This document shows, piece by piece, positions 8,114 to 16,607 of a stretch of DNA of 64,000 nt. Position 1 is the first letter of the stretch. Each line of letters starts with the position of its first letter. Location of the stretch: NCBI RefSeq assembly GCF_003635115.1, contig NZ_RBXJ01000001.1, positions 1,302,001 to 1,366,000 on the forward strand, read 5' to 3'. The translations under genes and the position numbers were made by a program. Under the pieces are notes generated by a model. It did not search any database. It saw only the letters and a list, made by a program, of their open reading frames with translations, and was not told the DNA's origin. Source of the DNA: Microbacterium sp. AG1240 (GTDB taxonomy: Bacteria > Actinomycetota > Actinomycetes > Actinomycetales > Microbacteriaceae).

Positions 8114-8777
8114 CGTGCCCGCAGAAGGCCGCGCGCACTCCCCGCGTCCGGCTCGCACCCAGTTGCGCGTGGGGCGCCTCGTGAAGGCGCACGGGCTCAA
8201 GGGAGCCTTAAAGATCGAGCTCTACACCGACGATCCCGATGGCCGCTTCGCGCCCGGGTCGACCTTCACCCTCCAGGTTCCCGAGTCGTCGCCGTGGCAC
8301 GGCAAGCCCCTCACGGTGCGCGAGTTCCGCTGGATGAACAGCCACCCCGTCGCCTTCTTCGAGGGTGTCGACGACCGCAGCGGAGCCGAAGAGCTGGTTC
8401 GCGCGATCCTCTGGATCGACGAGGACGCCGAGTCCGCTCCCGTCGAGGACGACGCCTGGTACGACCACCAGCTGGTCGGTCTCGACGTCGTGCGCGACGG
8501 GTCCGTCGTGGGCCGTGTGATCCGCGTCGACCACCTTCCCTCGCAGGATCTGCTGGCCGTGCGCCCCGCGGGCGCCGCCGACGACGAGATCCTCGTCCCC
8601 TTCGTCAAGGCCATCGTGCCCGAGGTCGACATCTCCGCGGGGCGCGTCATCGTGACCCCTCCGGCGGGTCTGTTCGAGGAGCTCGAGTCGGACGAATCGG
8701 AGACGGCCGCCGGTAGGGCGGACGTCGTGGAGCCGGCCGCGACAGAGTCCTCCGAGGGCGACGACACGGACCGCTGA
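8106..8777 (+). CDS. rimM: 16S rRNA processing protein RimM
   Basis: Assembly factor that binds S19 and helps mature the 30S head. The 223-residue protein has the N-terminal RimM beta-barrel (about 20-105; [23 protein letters not shown]) and a C-terminal PRC-barrel (about 115-190; [15 protein letters not shown] ... [12 protein letters not shown]). An acidic, low-complexity tail follows. The ATG overlaps the khpA end by eight bases, and the stop is one base before the trmD GTG, so translation is tightly linked in the operon. Confidence 0.96.
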   Translation: MTDVPAEGRAHSPRPARTQLRVGRLVKAHGLKGALKIELYTDDPDGRFAPGSTFTLQVPESSPWHGKPLTVREFRWMNSHPVAFFEGVDDRSGAEELVRAILWIDEDAESAPVEDDAWYDHQLVGLDVVRDGSVVGRVIRVDHLPSQDLLAVRPAGAADDEILVPFVKAIVPEVDISAGRVIVTPPAGLFEELESDESETAAGRADVVEPAATESSEGDDTDR

Positions 8778-8778
8778 C

Positions 8779-9483
8779 GTGCGCATCGACGTCGTCACCA
8801 TCTTCCCGGCCTTCTTCGACGCCCTCGAGGTATCTCTCCTCGGCAAGGCCCGCGGTGCGGGCATCCTCGACGTCCGGGTGCACGACCTGCGTTCCTGGGC
8901 GCACGATCGTCACCGGACGGTGGACGACACGCCCTACGGCGGCGGCGCCGGCATGGTGATGAAGCCCGAGCCCTGGGGTGCCGCCCTGGACACGATCGTG
9001 ACGGATGCCGGCGACGACCCCGCGGCGCAGCATCCGGTCATCATCTTCCCCTCGCCCGCCGGCGAGGTCTTCACCCAGGCCACGGCGCGCGAGCTCGCCC
9101 AGGAGTCCCACCTCATGTTCGGCTGCGGCCGCTACGAGGGCATCGACGAGCGCGTGTTCTCGTACGCGGCGACGATCGGCCGCGTGCGGCTGGTGAGCCT
9201 CGGCGACTACGTGCTCAACGGGGGAGAGGTGGCGTCGATGGCGATGATCGAGGCCATCGGCCGTCTCGTGCCGGGTGTCGTCGGCAACCCGGCCAGCCTG
9301 GTCGAGGAATCGCACGAGGACGGCCTGCTGGAGTACCCGTCGTACACGAAGCCCGCTTCCTGGCGCGAGCGAGAGGTGCCGCCGATCCTTCTCAGCGGCA
9401 ATCACGGGGCGATCGCCGCGTGGCGTCGCGAGCAGCAGGTCGAGCGCACGCGCGAGCGTCGTCCCGACCTGCTGCCCGAGTAG
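8779..9483 (+). CDS. trmD: tRNA (guanine-N1-)-methyltransferase
   Basis: Makes m1G37 in tRNAs with G at 36, preventing +1 frameshifting; essential in most bacteria. The 234-residue protein begins [13 protein letters not shown] and carries the SAM-binding trefoil knot residues: [16 protein letters not shown] (about 53-68), [13 protein letters not shown] (about 113-125) and [11 protein letters not shown] (about 142-152). The start is a GTG one base after the rimM stop. Last gene of the rpsP operon, converging on map 11 bases away. I see no hairpin between them. Confidence 0.97.
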   Translation: MRIDVVTIFPAFFDALEVSLLGKARGAGILDVRVHDLRSWAHDRHRTVDDTPYGGGAGMVMKPEPWGAALDTIVTDAGDDPAAQHPVIIFPSPAGEVFTQATARELAQESHLMFGCGRYEGIDERVFSYAATIGRVRLVSLGDYVLNGGEVASMAMIEAIGRLVPGVVGNPASLVEESHEDGLLEYPSYTKPASWREREVPPILLSGNHGAIAAWRREQQVERTRERRPDLLPE

Positions 9484-9494
9484 TCTTCCGCGCG

Positions 9495-10277
9495 TCAGTC
9501 GACGCCGAGGAACGAGCGGTCGGTCAACACGATCGGGCCTGCGGACGTCATGGCCACGGTGTGCTCGGCATGCGCGCCGCGCGAACCGTCGGCACTGCGG
9601 AGCGTCCAGCCGTCGGCGTCGGTGACGAGCTTGTCGGTGGTGGCGAGGAACCACGGTTCGAGCGCGACGACCAGCCCCTCGCGCAGCGGGTACCCGCGTC
9701 CGGCCTTGCCGTCGTTGGGCACGTGCGGATCGCCGTGCATGACCCGACCGACACCGTGGCCGCCGAAGTCGGTGTTGATCGAGTAGCCGTCGGCGTGGGC
9801 GACGGCGGCGATCGCCGAGGAGATGTCGCCGATCTTCTGGCCCACCACAGCCGCGTCGATGGCGGCGGCGAGGGCGCGCTCGGTGGTGTCGATGAGGGCG
9901 AGGTCCTCGTCGCGCGGGGTTCCGACGACGAACGAGAGGGCCGAATCGGCGACCCACCCATCCACCGAGACGGCGAAGTCGAGCGAGACGAGGTCGCCGT
10001 CGCGGAGGGCGTAGTCGTGGGGGAGACCATGCAGCACGGCATCGTTGATGGACGTGCAGATGACTTTCCCGAACGGGCTCGCGCCGAACGAGGGGTGGTA
10101 GTCGATGTAGCAGGACTCCGCGCCCGCACGCCGGATCAGCTCGTGCGCGCGGCGATCGATGGTGAGGAGGTTCGTGCCGACCGTGGTGTCCTCCCGGAGT
10201 GCGGCGAGCGTCTCGGCGACGAAGCGACCCGCCGGGCGCATGGCGTCGATCTCGGCGGGGGTGCGCAGTTCGATCAT
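9495..10277 (-). CDS. map: Methionine aminopeptidase, type I
   Basis: Removes the initiator methionine from nascent proteins. The 260-residue protein shows the five metal ligands in order: the two aspartates in SLDFAVSVDGWVADSALSF, the histidine in GGHGVGRVMHGDPH, and the glutamates in VALEPWF and AEHTVA. Also present is the substrate-side histidine in NDAVLHGLP. The ATG at 10277 has AAAGGA five bases upstream. Length fits the short type-Ia form without an SH3-binding N-terminal extension. Monocistronic, convergent with trmD. Confidence 0.97.
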   Translation of the reverse strand: MIELRTPAEIDAMRPAGRFVAETLAALREDTTVGTNLLTIDRRAHELIRRAGAESCYIDYHPSFGASPFGKVICTSINDAVLHGLPHDYALRDGDLVSLDFAVSVDGWVADSALSFVVGTPRDEDLALIDTTERALAAAIDAAVVGQKIGDISSAIAAVAHADGYSINTDFGGHGVGRVMHGDPHVPNDGKAGRGYPLREGLVVALEPWFLATTDKLVTDADGWTLRSADGSRGAHAEHTVAMTSAGPIVLTDRSFLGVD

Positions 10278-10399
10278 GAGTGTCCTTTCACCCGCCCCAT
10301 TCTTCCGCGACAGGGCCCTCCGACCTATTCACGACGGCGCGAATCCGAGAGGATGCTTCGGGCTCGCCCTGCAACGGCAGAGACGCCGAGACCGCCGCG

Positions 10400-10405
10400 T
10401 AGCAT
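10400..10405 (+). promoter_or_regulatory. -10 hexamer TAGCAT of the membrane protein gene at 10412
   Basis: TAGCAT matches TANNNT and lies six bases before the ATG at 10412, the leaderless spacing seen repeatedly in this window. Confidence 0.45.
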
Positions 10406-10411
10406 CGAAGC

Positions 10412-10900
10412 ATGTGGCTCCGACGGCTGTACTTCCACTGCCTCTTCCCGGCTGCCGTGGTGCTGCCCCTCTGGCTCCTCGTCGGGTGGGGTGTGTTCCA
10501 GGCGGGCGGACTCGCCTTCCTCTGGGTGCTGTTCATCGCCGCCCCGTCGGTCTTGGTCGGTCAGACCGTGCTCGCGCTGCTCGTCCGCGCGCGCGGGAGC
10601 GTTCGTGCGGAACGCGCCGTGTCGTGGTGGGACGTCCTGGCGTTCTCGGTCTGGCACGCGCTGATCATCGCCACGGGATTCTTCTCGTCGTGGTTCGCTC
10701 TGTCGCTCGTCCTGGCGATTGTCGCGGCGGTGGGCGTCTTCTGGGTGAGCATCACGCAGCTCTGGCGTGAGAGCCGGGCATCGGTCATGCTCCTGCGCAC
10801 CGCCGATGGCACCGGGTACATCCCGCCGACGCGTTCTTCGTCCACCCCGAGAGCCGATCCGACGGTCGTCGTTCTCGAGGAGCGGCCCCACCAGTCGTAG
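10412..10900 (+). CDS. Small multi-spanning membrane protein, function unknown
   Basis: A 162-residue protein with four hydrophobic segments (about 10-32, 35-58, 68-92 and 93-112) and a hydrophilic C-terminal tail of about 50 residues. A short Arg-rich loop (VRARGSVRAERA) sits between segments 2 and 3. No transporter or enzyme motif is recognisable. It lies between map, from which it diverges, and the rplS promoter, and is probably its own transcription unit. Related small membrane proteins occur in other actinobacteria under the label hypothetical or MFS-like, which I do not endorse. Confidence 0.6.
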   Translation: MWLRRLYFHCLFPAAVVLPLWLLVGWGVFQAGGLAFLWVLFIAAPSVLVGQTVLALLVRARGSVRAERAVSWWDVLAFSVWHALIIATGFFSSWFALSLVLAIVAAVGVFWVSITQLWRESRASVMLLRTADGTGYIPPTRSSSTPRADPTVVVLEERPHQS

Positions 10901-10904
10901 GGTT

Positions 10905-10963
10905 TTGGACCGCTGCCGCATCCGTGGCAGAATAGACGTTTGTGTCCTGACCGGTTCTGCCAC
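10905..10963 (+). promoter_or_regulatory. rplS promoter (TTGGAC-17-CAGAAT) with a 9-base inverted repeat over the -10
   Basis: -35 TTGGAC (10905-10910), a 17-base spacer and extended -10 TGGCAGAAT (-10 CAGAAT at 10928-10933) form the best promoter in the window. The -10 lies within a perfect inverted repeat, GTGGCAGAA (10924-10932) and TTCTGCCAC (10955-10963). The predicted start is near 10940, leaving a leader of about 115 bases before rplS. The same TGGCAGAATAGA string precedes rpsP. Confidence 0.75.
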
Positions 10964-11056
10964 AGGGGAACCCGCCGCATTCGCGGCACGGACGCGTCAT
11001 CCCATTCTTGAACACATCATGCCGTCGACCTGTGGCGGCCGCAGGAAGAGACGATC

Positions 11057-11407
11057 ATGCAGATCCTCGACGCAGTCGACGCGGCTTCGCTCCGCACCGA
11101 CATCCCGACCTTCGCCCCCGGCGACAACGTGAAGGTCCACGTCAACATCACGGAGGGCAACCGCTCCCGTATCCAGGTCTTCCAGGGCGTCGTGCTCGGC
11201 CGCTCCGGTGACGGCGTCCGCGAGACCTTCACGGTCCGGAAGATCAGCTTCCAGGTGGGCGTCGAGCGCACCTTCCCCGTGCACAGCCCGGTGATCGACC
11301 ACATCGAGGTCGTCACGCGCGGTGACGTTCGTCGCGCGAAGCTCTACTACCTCCGCAACCTCCGCGGCAAGAAGGCCAAGATCAAGGAGAAGCGCGACGC
11401 TCGCTGA
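11057..11407 (+). CDS. rplS: 50S ribosomal protein L19
   Basis: Large-subunit protein at the 30S-50S interface. The 116-residue product has the family signature from [17 protein letters not shown] through [22 protein letters not shown] and the basic C-terminus [15 protein letters not shown]. The ATG at 11057 has a GGAAGAGA purine tract about six bases upstream. It is monocistronic, with its own promoter and leader and a strong terminator just after the stop. Confidence 0.98.
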   Translation: MQILDAVDAASLRTDIPTFAPGDNVKVHVNITEGNRSRIQVFQGVVLGRSGDGVRETFTVRKISFQVGVERTFPVHSPVIDHIEVVTRGDVRRAKLYYLRNLRGKKAKIKEKRDAR

Positions 11408-11418
11408 GTCGCCTCTCT

Positions 11419-11450
11419 CGAACGCCCCGGGCTGATGCCCGGGGCGTTCG
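11419..11450 (+). terminator. rplS terminator
   Basis: Perfect 14-base arms around a TGAT loop: left arm 11419-11432 (core GAACGCCCCGGGC), right arm 11437-11450. It begins 11 bases after the rplS stop. The tail GTCGT is not a U-tract, but the stem is very stable. Confidence 0.85.
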
Positions 11451-11566
11451 TCGTACCCCGTCCGACATCGGTCGAGATGGGCGGCCCGGTGCACCGCGGG
11501 CGGCGGAGCGTGTGCGAACCTTGTGTGTGCGGTTCCCGAACGGCGGCGAGCCGAGTGAGGCATCCC

Positions 11567-12325
11567 ATGAGCAGTGACCAGGCCGCCCCCGCCGACGAAT
11601 CGGCCCCCGTCCTGGCGGAGGACAAGCCCCGTCGCGGGTGGCTGACGTTCCTTCGAGACGTCGTGGTCATCGTCCTGATCGCGCTGCTGGTGTCGTTCCT
11701 CGTCAAGACCTTCCTCGTTCGGTCGTTCTACATCCCGTCGGCGTCGATGAATCAGACGCTGATCGAGAACGACCGCATCCTCGTCGACGAGATCACGCCG
11801 CGCTTCGGCGGCTACGACCGCGGCGACGTCGTCGTCTTCCGCGATCCCGGCGGCTGGCTGGAGAAGGCGCCCCAGGCGCCTGTCTCGCCCTTCACCGAGA
11901 GCGTGGAGTGGGTGCTCTCCCTCGTCGGCCTCGCGGCTCCCGACAGCGATGAGCACCTCATCAAGCGCATCATCGGCGTCGGCGGCGACCACGTGGTCTG
12001 CTGCAATGCTCTCGGACAGACGACGGTCAACGGGCAGGCGATCGACGAGACCGCCTACCTCAATCTTCTTCCTGGCAAGACGGCGCCCGACGTGCGCGAG
12101 TACGACGTGACCGTGCCCGAGGGCTCGATCTGGGTGATGGGCGACAACCGCGACAACTCGCAGGACTCCCGCTTCCACCAGGATCAGCCCGGGGGCGGGT
12201 TCGTGCCCGTGGACAACGTCGTCGGACGCGCGTTCCTCATCACCTGGCCCTTTGACCGCTTCGGGCTGATCGACTTCCACCACGAGGTGTTCGCGGGGGT
12301 GCCCGCGCCGGAGGCCGCGCCGTGA
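11567..12325 (+). CDS. lepB: Signal peptidase I
   Basis: Membrane protease that cleaves Sec and Tat signal peptides. The 252-residue protein has an N-terminal cytoplasmic stretch, one membrane anchor (about 31-50) and the S26 catalytic dyad. The serine is S60 in IPSASMNQTL, the lysine K133 in LIKRIIGVGGD, and box E is GDNRDNSQDSR. The ATG at 11567 has GAGG seven bases upstream. The CC pair at 145-146 is a typical extracytoplasmic detail of the actinobacterial form. The gene is followed after 22 bases by rnhB, a conserved pair in actinobacteria. Confidence 0.96.
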   Translation: MSSDQAAPADESAPVLAEDKPRRGWLTFLRDVVVIVLIALLVSFLVKTFLVRSFYIPSASMNQTLIENDRILVDEITPRFGGYDRGDVVVFRDPGGWLEKAPQAPVSPFTESVEWVLSLVGLAAPDSDEHLIKRIIGVGGDHVVCCNALGQTTVNGQAIDETAYLNLLPGKTAPDVREYDVTVPEGSIWVMGDNRDNSQDSRFHQDQPGGGFVPVDNVVGRAFLITWPFDRFGLIDFHHEVFAGVPAPEAAP

Positions 12326-12347
12326 CGCTCCTGTCGGGGATGACGTC

Positions 12348-13007
12348 GTGACCGTCGTCGAGCCGCGTCTGACGCTGGAGCGTCGGCTGCTCAAGGACTA
12401 CCCCCTGGTAATCGCCTGCGACGAGGTCGGGCGCGGGGCCCTCGCGGGTCCTGTCGCCGTGGGTGCTGCGGTCGTCGATCCCGCTCTGTCGCGCAAACGC
12501 ATCCCCGCGGGGCTGCGTGACTCCAAGCTGGTTCCTGAACCCCGGCGTGCCGACGTCGCCGCTCGCGCGGCATCGTGGGTGTCGGAGAGCGCGGTCGGGT
12601 GGGCGAGCTCGGTCGAGATCGACGAGATCGGGATCATGGCGGCGCTCGGCCTCGCCGCCGTCCGGGCGCTGGCCGACCTGCGGGCGCACGGGGTCGTGCC
12701 CGAGACGGCGATCGTGATCCTCGACGGCAACTACGACTACATCACCCCCGCCGGCGCCCAGGGGCTGCGCGTGACGCCGATCATCAAGGCCGACCGCGAC
12801 TGCGCCAGCGCTGCCGCCGCCTCCGTGATCGCGAAGGTCGCGCGGGATGCGCTGATGGTGACGCTGCACGACGACCTGCCCGCGTACAACTGGGCGAGGA
12901 ACAAGGGCTACGCGAGCCTCGATCACCGCGAGGCCATATCCGCCAACGGGCTGAGCGCCCATCACCGGCATTCCTGGGCCATCACCGACGCACCGACGCT
13001 CTTCTGA
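12348..13007 (+). CDS. rnhB: Ribonuclease HII
   Basis: Removes ribonucleotides misincorporated in DNA and RNA-DNA hybrids. The 219-residue protein carries the DEVGRG motif (D25, E26), ILDGNYDYI with the third acidic residue, and IIKADRDCASAAAASVIAKVARD with the fourth (D of KADRD). The C-terminal NKGYAS and HRHSW match the family. The start is a GTG at 12348, downstream of lepB and probably in the same transcript. The order lepB-rnhB-DUF2469 is conserved in actinobacteria. Confidence 0.95.
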   Translation: MTVVEPRLTLERRLLKDYPLVIACDEVGRGALAGPVAVGAAVVDPALSRKRIPAGLRDSKLVPEPRRADVAARAASWVSESAVGWASSVEIDEIGIMAALGLAAVRALADLRAHGVVPETAIVILDGNYDYITPAGAQGLRVTPIIKADRDCASAAAASVIAKVARDALMVTLHDDLPAYNWARNKGYASLDHREAISANGLSAHHRHSWAITDAPTLF

Positions 13008-13054
13008 CACCGGCTGTGCCGGGCGCACGCGCGCGCCCGTAGGATGGAGCAACC

Positions 13055-13378
13055 ATGGATGACGATGTTTTCGAGGACTACGACCGCGAACTCGAACTCG
13101 CCCTTTACCGGGAGTACCGCGACGTTGTCTCGCAGTTCCAGTACGTGATCGAGACCGAGCGGCGCTTCTACCTCGCGAACGAGGTGAACGTCGTCCGTCG
13201 CGACACCGAGCACGACTTCTATTTCGAGATCTCGATGACCGACGTCTGGGTCTGGGACATCTACCGGGCCGACCGGTTCGTGAAGTCGGTGCGTGTGCTC
13301 ACGTTCAAGGACGTCAACGTCGAGGAGCTTTCGCGACGGGACTTCCAGCTGCCCGAGGAGCTCTCGCTCGACAGCTGA
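13055..13378 (+). CDS. DUF2469 family protein
   Basis: A 107-residue acidic protein, nearly universal in actinobacteria directly after rnhB and before yraN. The sequence MDDDVFEDYDRELELALYREYRDVVSQF with several aromatic pairs (FYLANEV, FYFEISM, WVWDIYR) is characteristic. No function is known and no catalytic motif is seen. A TAGGAT hexamer nine bases upstream (13040-13045), followed by GGAG, suggests it can be transcribed from its own short-leader promoter as well as from lepB. Confidence 0.9.
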   Translation: MDDDVFEDYDRELELALYREYRDVVSQFQYVIETERRFYLANEVNVVRRDTEHDFYFEISMTDVWVWDIYRADRFVKSVRVLTFKDVNVEELSRRDFQLPEELSLDS

Positions 13379-13480
13379 TGCCGCCGCATCCGTTCCTCCA
13401 CAGGACGTGGATCACGCGCGGAGTTCACAGCTCGTGCGAAGCGCCCGGTCTGACCGCCCGGCCCCGCGCACCATGGGGGC

Positions 13481-13843
13481 ATGGCAGCCAAGGACGACGT
13501 CGGGCGCGCGGGTGAACAGCGCGCCGCCGACCACCTGATCACCCTCGGATACCGGATCATCGACCGCAATTGGCGGTGTTCTCAGGGGGAGGTCGACATC
13601 GTCGCCGTCCGCGGGAGCACGCTGGCGGTGGTCGAGGTCAAGACCCGGCGGTCGCTGGCGTTCGGTCACCCCCTCGAGGCCATCGACGAGCGTAAGGCCG
13701 CGCGGCTCTGGCGTCTCGCGGCAGCGTGGATCGCGGCGCACCCGCGGGAGGCCCGGGGGCGCAGGCTTCGCCTCGACGCGATCGCGATCACCGGGGCCGA
13801 CCCCGCGACGGGTGTGCTCGAGCACCTGGAAGACGCGCTGTGA
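13481..13843 (+). CDS. yraN: UPF0102 protein YraN, putative nuclease-fold protein
   Basis: A 120-residue protein with the restriction-endonuclease-like core. GEQRAADHLITLGYRIIDRN leads into GEVDIVAVRGSTLAVVEVKTRR, which contains the D and ExK residues of that fold. Its cellular role is not established. It belongs to the conserved yraN-comM-dprA cluster linked to DNA processing. The stop overlaps the comM start (GTGA at 13840), so they are coupled. Confidence 0.9.
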   Translation: MAAKDDVGRAGEQRAADHLITLGYRIIDRNWRCSQGEVDIVAVRGSTLAVVEVKTRRSLAFGHPLEAIDERKAARLWRLAAAWIAAHPREARGRRLRLDAIAITGADPATGVLEHLEDAL

Positions 13844-15369
13844 GTGTGGCACGCACTCTGTCGGTGGCGCTCAACGGCCTCGAAGGAGCGATCGTCGAGG
13901 TCGAGGCAGACCTGTCGGAGCAGACGCCGAAGTTCGTGATCATCGGCCTCCCCGACAAGTCGCTCGGCGAGGCCGTGCAACGCGTGCACAACGCGTGCGT
14001 GAACAGGGGGCTGGCGCTTCCACGACGGCGCCTCACCGTCAACCTCTCGCCCGCCAGCCTGCCGAAACAGGGATCCGGCTTCGACGTCGCCATCGCGGTC
14101 GCGGCGCTCGCGACCGAGCGCGAGATGGATGCGGCGGGCGTCGCGTCGACCGTACATCTGGGCGAGCTCGGTCTCGACGGGCGTCTGCGTCCGGTGCCGG
14201 GCGTTCTCCCCGCGGTCGCGGCGGCGGCGCGCGCGGGTATCCGTCGTGCGGTCGTGCCTCGCGCGAACCTCGCGGAGGCCGAGCTCGTGGACGGGATCGA
14301 GGTATGCGGCGCGAGCTGTCTCGCCGAGGTCGTACGGTGGCACGGGCTCGACGTCGACATCCCCCCGGTGGAGCCGGTGGTACTCGCCCGCGAGGAGGTC
14401 TCCACCGACGAGGTGCCGGAGCTCGCCGACGTCATCGGCCAGCGCGAGGCGATCGACGCGCTGCTCGTCGCCGCGGCGGGAGGCCACCATCTGCTCATGA
14501 GCGGTCCGCCCGGCGCAGGCAAGACGATGCTCGCTCAGCGGCTCCCCGGCATCCTGCCTCCGCTCGACGAGTCTGCCGCGCTGGCGGTCGGTTCGGTGCG
14601 ATCGCTGTCGGGTGAGCCCGTGACCCGGCTCTCGAAGGTGCCCCCCTTCGAGGCTCCGCATCACAGCGCGAGCATCGCCGCACTGGTCGGCGGCGGGTCC
14701 AGGATCGTCCGTCCCGGCGCGATCGCCCGGGCGAGTGAAGGCGTCCTGTTCCTGGACGAGGCGGGGGAGTTCGCCTCGAGCGCTCTCGACGCGCTGCGGC
14801 AGCCTCTGGAGTCGGGGTCGATCGTCATCCACCGCTCCGGAATCACGGCCGCGTATCCCGCCCGGTTCCAGTTGGTCGTCGCCACGAACCCCTGTCCGTG
14901 CGGGAACTTCGCCGTGCCCGGTGCGGAGTGCGTCTGCCCGCCGCACGCCATCCGACGCTACTTCTCGCGACTGTCGGGGCCGCTGCTCGATCGCATCGAC
15001 ATCGAGTTGTCGATGCGGCGAGTGGCCGTCGCCCGCAACGATCCGTCGCTCGGCGGGTCGATGACGACCTCCGCCGCACGCGAGAAGGTGGGCGAAGCCC
15101 GGGCGAGGGCGGCCCTCCGGCTGCGGGACACCCCGTGGCGGCGCAATGCCGAGGTGCCCGGCTCGTGGTTGCGACAGGGGCCGCTGGCCCCGGCCCCGGT
15201 GGTGAGGCGCCCGATCGACGCGGCGTTGCATCGGGGGATGCTGACGCTGCGAGGCTACGACCGCGTGCTGCGCGTGGCGTGGTCGTTGGCCGATCTGGCG
15301 GGGCGCGGGGCCATCGACGTCGGCGACGTCGGTCGCGCGCTCTACCTCAAGAAAGGGGTGCCGGCGTGA
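13840..15369 (+). CDS. comM: YifB/ComM family Mg-chelatase-like AAA+ ATPase
   Basis: The 509-residue protein is of normal length for ComM, a hexameric helicase that promotes branch migration of incoming DNA during natural transformation in studied species. Visible are the N-terminal Lon-like domain (about 1-165; NLSPASLPKQGSGFDVAIAVAAL) and the Walker A GPPGAGKT (about 223-230). The Walker B-like GVLFLDEAGEF, the zinc-ribbon-like CPCGN ... CVCPP and the C-terminal Mg_chelatase_C region follow. The GTG at 13840 overlaps the yraN stop. It in turn overlaps dprA by four bases. Confidence 0.94.
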   Translation: MSVARTLSVALNGLEGAIVEVEADLSEQTPKFVIIGLPDKSLGEAVQRVHNACVNRGLALPRRRLTVNLSPASLPKQGSGFDVAIAVAALATEREMDAAGVASTVHLGELGLDGRLRPVPGVLPAVAAAARAGIRRAVVPRANLAEAELVDGIEVCGASCLAEVVRWHGLDVDIPPVEPVVLAREEVSTDEVPELADVIGQREAIDALLVAAAGGHHLLMSGPPGAGKTMLAQRLPGILPPLDESAALAVGSVRSLSGEPVTRLSKVPPFEAPHHSASIAALVGGGSRIVRPGAIARASEGVLFLDEAGEFASSALDALRQPLESGSIVIHRSGITAAYPARFQLVVATNPCPCGNFAVPGAECVCPPHAIRRYFSRLSGPLLDRIDIELSMRRVAVARNDPSLGGSMTTSAAREKVGEARARAALRLRDTPWRRNAEVPGSWLRQGPLAPAPVVRRPIDAALHRGMLTLRGYDRVLRVAWSLADLAGRGAIDVGDVGRALYLKKGVPA

Positions 15370-16556
15370 CACGGATCGAGGTGACCGCCGCCGCCGCCCG
15401 GGCGGCGCTGGCGGGCGTGCGCGAGGTCGACGTGGCGGAGGCGACGCTCGTGGAGGCCTTCGCTCGTGTGGTCTGGAGCGTCGTCGTCGAGCCCGGCGAC
15501 GGAGTGGCCGGCCGAATCGTGGAGGAATGGGGCGCGGCCGAAGCTCTGAGGCGTCTCGTTGCGGGTCGGTCGTTGACCATGGACGGGGTCGATGCGTCCG
15601 ACCTGGCGAAGGGCATCGCCCGGTGGAGACCCCGCGGCGACGCGACAGCGGTGCGAGCGGCCGTCGAGTCCGCGCGGCGGACGGGTGCCCGTCTGATCCT
15701 CCCCGGCGACGTCGGGTGGCCCGGCCGTCTCGCCGACCTCGGCGTGCACGCGCCGTTCGTGCTGTGGTCGCGGGGCGATGCCGCGCTCGTCGCCGACGAC
15801 CGGCGAACGGTCGCCATCGTGGGGGCACGCGCGGCGACCGCCTACGGCGAGCACGTGGCGGGCGAACTCGCGGCGGAACTCGCATCGGCGGGGATCACGA
15901 TCGTCTCCGGTGCCGCGTACGGCATCGACGGCGTCGCGCATCGCGCTGCACTTCACGTCGGCGGGCGAACGGTGGCTCTGCTGGCCGGGGGAGTGGATCG
16001 GCCCTACCCCTCGGGTCATACCGCGTTGATCGAGGCGACGGCCCGCTCCGGCGCGGTGCTCGCGGAGACCCCGTGCGGCACTCCACCCACGAAATGGCGC
16101 TTCCTCGCCAGGAACAGGCTCATAGCGTCGCTGGCCGACGCGACGGTCGTCGTCGAGGCGGGGGTGCGCAGCGGTTCGCTGAACACCGCCGCGCATGCGG
16201 CCGCCCTCGGCCGGCCCCTCGGGGCGGTTCCCGGAGCGATCACGAGTGCGTCGTCGGCGGGGTGCCATCGCGTCATCCGTGACTTCGACGGTGCGCTCGT
16301 CACGTGCGCCGGCGACGTGCGCGAGATGCTCGGCCTGAGCGACGCGCCCACCCTGTCGTTCGACGAAACCCGCACCGACGAGATGACCCGTGTGCTCGAC
16401 GCGATGAGCACGCGACAGTCGCGCAGCGCCGACGAGATCGCTCGGCGCAGCGGCATCGCACCTCACGACGTGGCAGGGTTGATCGCCCTCGCCGAGCTGG
16501 CGGGGCAGGCCATCGAGCGAGCGGACGGGTGGCGCCGAGCACCCTCCACCCGATGA
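15366..16556 (+). CDS. dprA: DNA-processing protein DprA (Smf)
   Basis: Binds incoming single-stranded DNA and loads RecA. The 396-residue protein has a poorly conserved N-terminal part (1-120) and the Rossmann-like DprA core (about 140-340) with VAIVGARAATAYG, SGAAYGIDGVAHRAAL, LAGGVDRPYP and GSLNTAAHAAALGRP. A C-terminal winged-helix (about 345-390; TRQSRSADEIARRSGIAPHDVAGLIALAEL) completes it. The GTG at 15366 overlaps the comM stop. Together with comM it suggests DNA uptake or recombination capacity, though no competence pilus genes lie here. Confidence 0.95.
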   Translation: MTRIEVTAAAARAALAGVREVDVAEATLVEAFARVVWSVVVEPGDGVAGRIVEEWGAAEALRRLVAGRSLTMDGVDASDLAKGIARWRPRGDATAVRAAVESARRTGARLILPGDVGWPGRLADLGVHAPFVLWSRGDAALVADDRRTVAIVGARAATAYGEHVAGELAAELASAGITIVSGAAYGIDGVAHRAALHVGGRTVALLAGGVDRPYPSGHTALIEATARSGAVLAETPCGTPPTKWRFLARNRLIASLADATVVVEAGVRSGSLNTAAHAAALGRPLGAVPGAITSASSAGCHRVIRDFDGALVTCAGDVREMLGLSDAPTLSFDETRTDEMTRVLDAMSTRQSRSADEIARRSGIAPHDVAGLIALAELAGQAIERADGWRRAPSTR

Positions 16557-16607
16557 CGCGCCGACGCGGCACGCCGCGGCGCCCGCGACGAGAGGCATGC
16601 TGGGCAC

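Noticed and set aside
13666..15885. Very long open frames antisense to known genes (for example minus strand over yraN-comM-dprA, plus strand 34419-36344 over glgX, minus strand 44701-47637 over gatB-dinB)
   Set aside because: They are Arg/Ala/Gly-rich translations produced by the strong GC bias at third codon positions, with no family motifs, and the opposite strand encodes clear conserved proteins.
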